Part shown: positions 4,512 to 7,348 of the stretch, in pieces
Layout of the letters: each line of letters starts with the position of its first letter
Position numbering within the stretch: the stretch's first letter is position 1
Source: Hyphomicrobiales bacterium
GTDB lineage: Bacteria > Pseudomonadota > Alphaproteobacteria > Rhizobiales > OSC116
NCBI GenBank assembly: GCA_013214985.1
Contig: JABSRY010000113.1
Location: 1-7,348 of the forward strand
Length of the DNA stretch: 7,348 bases
Direction of reading: 5' to 3'
Translations under genes and position numbers: made by a program
The notes under the pieces: model-generated
Databases searched by the model: none
Seen by the model: the letters and a program-made list of their open reading frames with translations, nothing else
Told to the model about the DNA's origin: nothing

Positions 4512-7343
4512 ATGGAAAACCTACAAGAGTATTTAACTTTGGATTATATTTTAAGTTTATTCGAAAATTCTCAAAGTGCAATTTTAATCATAGCAATTAT
4601 GACCTTATTGATAACGCTGGTTTTTTTAATAATATTTTTATTATCATCTGAGCGTAAAAGATTTATACAACGTAGGCAATTTAATTATAAAACAAAGCAT
4701 TTAAGTACAAAATTAGCCCAGATTGAGGCTGTTTTAGCCAATGATGAGCAGCTTATGTTTATTTGGCAAAACCAAGAAGCCATGTTGATCGACGGTGAAA
4801 TTAGCAGTTCAAATATGCGCATGCTTGGTGGCCTACAAAATGTAATTGGTTTGCCTAAATCGGCTAAAAATATTTTAAATTTTGGTAAGTGGCTTGAACA
4901 AGCAGGCGCTAGCCAAGTAAAAGCCGCTTTGCTTGAGCTTGGAGAAAGTGGTAAAGCCTTTACCTTTTTTGTAAAAACCAAAGCAATAGAACGCGTTGAG
5001 CTGATAGGCCATGTGGTTGGGCGTGAAATTATATTTCGTATTCGTGACCTTAAAGAAGACCGTTTATTTTTAGCGCGCGCAAATGAAAAATGGGTAAATT
5101 TAGAAAATAATGTAAAGCAATATAACGCGCTCTTAAATAATTGCCCATTGCCAACATGGTTTAGAGATGATGCGGGCAAAATTACTTGGGTGAATGAAGC
5201 CTATATTAAAGCTGTTGAAGCAGAAGATTCGGCCAGTGTAATTCAAGAGGTCATAGAGTTGGTCGCCCCTGTTGACGTTTATAAAGCACGGCAATATTTC
5301 GCTGATGAAATTACACCAGAAAACGAAGAAACACCAAGTTTTAATCGTTTAGATGATAAGCGGGTTGAGCAAAAAGTCTTTGCAATTATTAAAGGTGAAC
5401 GCCGTCATTTAAAAATTCAGCATGAGAAAGTAGAAGGTGGTATTGTTGCTACTGCTTTTGACATGACTCAATTTGAACGGATGAAAGATGAGTTAATACG
5501 GTATAATCAGGCTCATAAACAAACGTTAGATAAGTTGAAGACCGCGGTTGTTCAATTTGGACCTGATCAAAAATTGGAATTTTACAACAGTGCCTATGAA
5601 GAATTATTTGGCATGGATGTCGAGTTTTTGGACAGTAAGCCGAGCATGTCATTGGTGCTTGATCAAATTAGAAAAATGAAGAAAATGCCACAACAGGCCA
5701 ACTTTAAGCAATGGCGTGAGACGCAGCTCGAAGCATTTAGGCATGTTGAATCCAACGAAAACTGGTGGCATTTACCTGACGGTACGACTTTGCATATTAT
5801 TGCTGACCCACATCCATTTGGTGGTGTTACATTCTTATATGATGATGTTACGGAACATATTGAATTAGAAAGTAAATTTAAAAAACTCGATAGAATGCAG
5901 GCAGAAACATTGGACAATTTAACCGATGGTGTTGCGGTGTTTAATACCGATGGTTATTTGCAATTTTCTAACCCCGCATTCCAACGAATTTGGGGGCTAG
6001 ATGATGATGCGTTGGCTAACAAACCACATGTTAATGAAGTTTTAGATTGGTGCGAAGATAAATCTAAGGATAGTGATGTTTGGGAAGAACTCAAAACCAC
6101 TGTAACCTCGATTAGAGATGTGAGAGAAACTTATAGTGGACGAATTGTTTGTTATAACAATAATGTGGTGGATTATGCTTCTATTCCGATGATGAATAGT
6201 TCAACTTTAATGACATTTACAGATGTTACCATTGCGGCGCAATCCTCTGATCTTTTAAAACGGCATAATGAAGCGCTGTTAGCTGCAGATCAATTGAAAT
6301 CTGATTTTATTTCGCATGTTTCTTATCAATTCCGTGAGCCTTTAACCAATATACTTGGTTTTTCGGAAATGCTTGAACAACAGATATATGGTGAGCTGAA
6401 CGAAAGACAACTCGAATATATTGATATTATTAGATCATCGAGTATTGGTTTACGTGCTTTAATTAACGATATAATTGACCTAGCATCGCTGGATGCAGAT
6501 CGGATGGAGCTTAAATATAAACCGATCGAAGTGGTAGATCTAATCGGTAACGCGGTTGCTTTGGTAAAACTGCCAGTTGAACAGAAAAATATCGTTTTAA
6601 ATAGTATTATCATGCCATCCATCGGCACATTTGCAGGTGATATTGAGCGGGTTTCGCAAATATTATATAATCTTTTGTCAAATGCCATTTATTTTAGCAA
6701 TACGAATTCAATTGTGTCTATTGGAGCTGAAAAAGAAAATGATCATATCAGACTTTGGGTTCGGGATGCGGGCGTTGGTATTAACGAAGAAAAAATGAAA
6801 ACAATTTTTGATAAATTCACCTCTGACAAACCCAATGGCGCTGGTTTGGGTTTATCGTTGGTGAAAAAACTAGTCGAGTTTCATGGCGGAGAAGTGAAAA
6901 TAAGCTCCACGCCCAAAAAAGGAACGGTTGTTAGTTGCTATTTCCCTGTTGAAGAAGCCAAGGTGAAAAAGTTAGAAAATAGACCGATTGAAAAAGTTGT
7001 TCAACAAATTGAAGTTAAGCAAGAACCAAAAAAACTATCTGCTAGAGAGCAGTTGACATTGTTGCGGTCGAAAACCAAAACTGAAGCAACTGAAGCAACT
7101 GAAGCAACTGAAGCAACTGAAGCAACTGAAGCAACTGAAGCAACTGAAACAATTATAGATGCTGATGCTGACGTTCAAACTCAACGTGCTAAAAATGACG
7201 AAGTAGAAGAAATTGCCGAAGAAATAGAAGAAGCTAAAGAAGATAAAAGCATTTTCGGTAACCCACGGCTTGCAGCACTTTACGCCCGTAGTGAAAGTAA
7301 AGATGATGTCGATGAAAAATTAGATGATGGTAAGAATGAATAA
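4512..7343 (+). CDS. divL: DivL-like PAS-domain tyrosine pseudo-histidine kinase
   Basis: DivL is a membrane-anchored regulator that promotes CckA kinase activity, and so CtrA phosphorylation, and is held back by DivK~P. Residues 23-44 form one membrane helix, followed by PAS-like segments near 70-190 (weak), 207-315, 339-450 and 467-580. A short helical linker leads to the dimerization domain. Its H-box reads SHVSYQFREPLTNI: Tyr605 occupies the position of the phospho-histidine, as in Caulobacter DivL (Tyr550). The ATPase domain keeps Asn724, D752-G754-G756, an IFDKF F-box and G776-A-G-L-G780. After about residue 815 comes a long charged tail with seven TEA repeats (857-877), an acidic stretch and NPRLAALYARS (917-927). 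At 943 residues it is longer than Caulobacter DivL, about 770. A gene of this type follows ahcY in Agrobacterium too. The ATG has a weak upstream AGAG. The stop falls just inside the window. Confidence 0.9.
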   Translation: MENLQEYLTLDYILSLFENSQSAILIIAIMTLLITLVFLIIFLLSSERKRFIQRRQFNYKTKHLSTKLAQIEAVLANDEQLMFIWQNQEAMLIDGEISSSNMRMLGGLQNVIGLPKSAKNILNFGKWLEQAGASQVKAALLELGESGKAFTFFVKTKAIERVELIGHVVGREIIFRIRDLKEDRLFLARANEKWVNLENNVKQYNALLNNCPLPTWFRDDAGKITWVNEAYIKAVEAEDSASVIQEVIELVAPVDVYKARQYFADEITPENEETPSFNRLDDKRVEQKVFAIIKGERRHLKIQHEKVEGGIVATAFDMTQFERMKDELIRYNQAHKQTLDKLKTAVVQFGPDQKLEFYNSAYEELFGMDVEFLDSKPSMSLVLDQIRKMKKMPQQANFKQWRETQLEAFRHVESNENWWHLPDGTTLHIIADPHPFGGVTFLYDDVTEHIELESKFKKLDRMQAETLDNLTDGVAVFNTDGYLQFSNPAFQRIWGLDDDALANKPHVNEVLDWCEDKSKDSDVWEELKTTVTSIRDVRETYSGRIVCYNNNVVDYASIPMMNSSTLMTFTDVTIAAQSSDLLKRHNEALLAADQLKSDFISHVSYQFREPLTNILGFSEMLEQQIYGELNERQLEYIDIIRSSSIGLRALINDIIDLASLDADRMELKYKPIEVVDLIGNAVALVKLPVEQKNIVLNSIIMPSIGTFAGDIERVSQILYNLLSNAIYFSNTNSIVSIGAEKENDHIRLWVRDAGVGINEEKMKTIFDKFTSDKPNGAGLGLSLVKKLVEFHGGEVKISSTPKKGTVVSCYFPVEEAKVKKLENRPIEKVVQQIEVKQEPKKLSAREQLTLLRSKTKTEATEATEATEATEATEATEATETIIDADADVQTQRAKNDEVEEIAEEIEEAKEDKSIFGNPRLAALYARSESKDDVDEKLDDGKNE
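7080..7151 (+). repeat. 9-base tandem repeat encoding Thr-Glu-Ala
   Basis: ACTGAAGCA is repeated seven times without a mismatch at 7080-7142, followed by a degenerate eighth unit, ACTGAAACA (7143-7151). The unit length is a multiple of three, so gain or loss of copies keeps the divL frame. Perfect identity at the DNA level, including third codon positions, points to recent slippage expansion. Confidence 0.97.
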
Positions 7344-7348
7344 TATTA

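Noticed and set aside
4685..5179. Open frame of 164 codons on the minus strand inside divL
   Set aside because: It lies wholly opposite a clear coding region, has a Ser/Cys/Phe-rich composition typical of antisense shadows, and shows no recognizable domain. The other minus-strand frames within chvG, manX, ahcY and divL were rejected for the same reason.
7080..7151. Tandem repeat as a CRISPR-like array
   Set aside because: The units are contiguous 9-mers without spacers and continue the divL reading frame.

Overview
The window reads as a chromosomal, housekeeping and regulatory stretch from an alphaproteobacterium. All genes are on the + strand. The gene order is chvG (5' end cut by the window), hprK, manX-type EIIA, ptsH, ahcY and a divL-type PAS histidine kinase. 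It follows the order known around chvI-chvG in Rhizobiales such as Agrobacterium and Sinorhizobium. The DNA is clearly AT-rich, by eye close to 40% GC or slightly lower, which is unusual for that group. AhcY is the short form rather than the long rhizobial form. I therefore infer a low-GC, possibly host-associated or marine alphaproteobacterium and do not name a genus.

Layout: bases 2-1414 encode the C-terminal 470 residues of a ChvG-like sensor kinase. After 42 bases comes a short-type HPr kinase (1457-1954). A 135-base gap with a possible promoter precedes the EIIA-Man protein (2090-2488), followed after 18 bases by HPr (2507-2776). The 282-base gap before ahcY is the richest non-coding part. 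It holds a terminator-like long inverted repeat, a GC-richer block that could fold as a hairpin with a pseudoknot, two copies of a 19-base palindromic repeat, and a good promoter. AhcY (3059-4351) ends at a strong intrinsic terminator. A 160-base promoter region leads to the 943-residue DivL-like protein (4512-7343), and the window ends five bases after its stop.

How the genes fit together: ChvG senses envelope or acid stress with its partner ChvI, which would lie upstream of the window. HprK, EIIA-Man and HPr form a regulatory phosphotransferase chain with no sugar permease. AhcY removes S-adenosylhomocysteine left by methyltransferases. DivL is a tyrosine-for-histidine pseudo-kinase that feeds the CckA-CtrA cell-cycle pathway. 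That pathway controls the GANTC methyltransferase CcrM in this class, and GANTC sites in this window cluster in the gaps between genes.

I see no mobile element, CRISPR array, tRNA, rRNA or clearly foreign gene. The locus is a known conserved one, not a new system. The points most worth a second look are the tandem palindromes upstream of ahcY, the unexplained structured block before them, the GANTC distribution, and the 9-base coding minisatellite with a motif-bearing tail in DivL.
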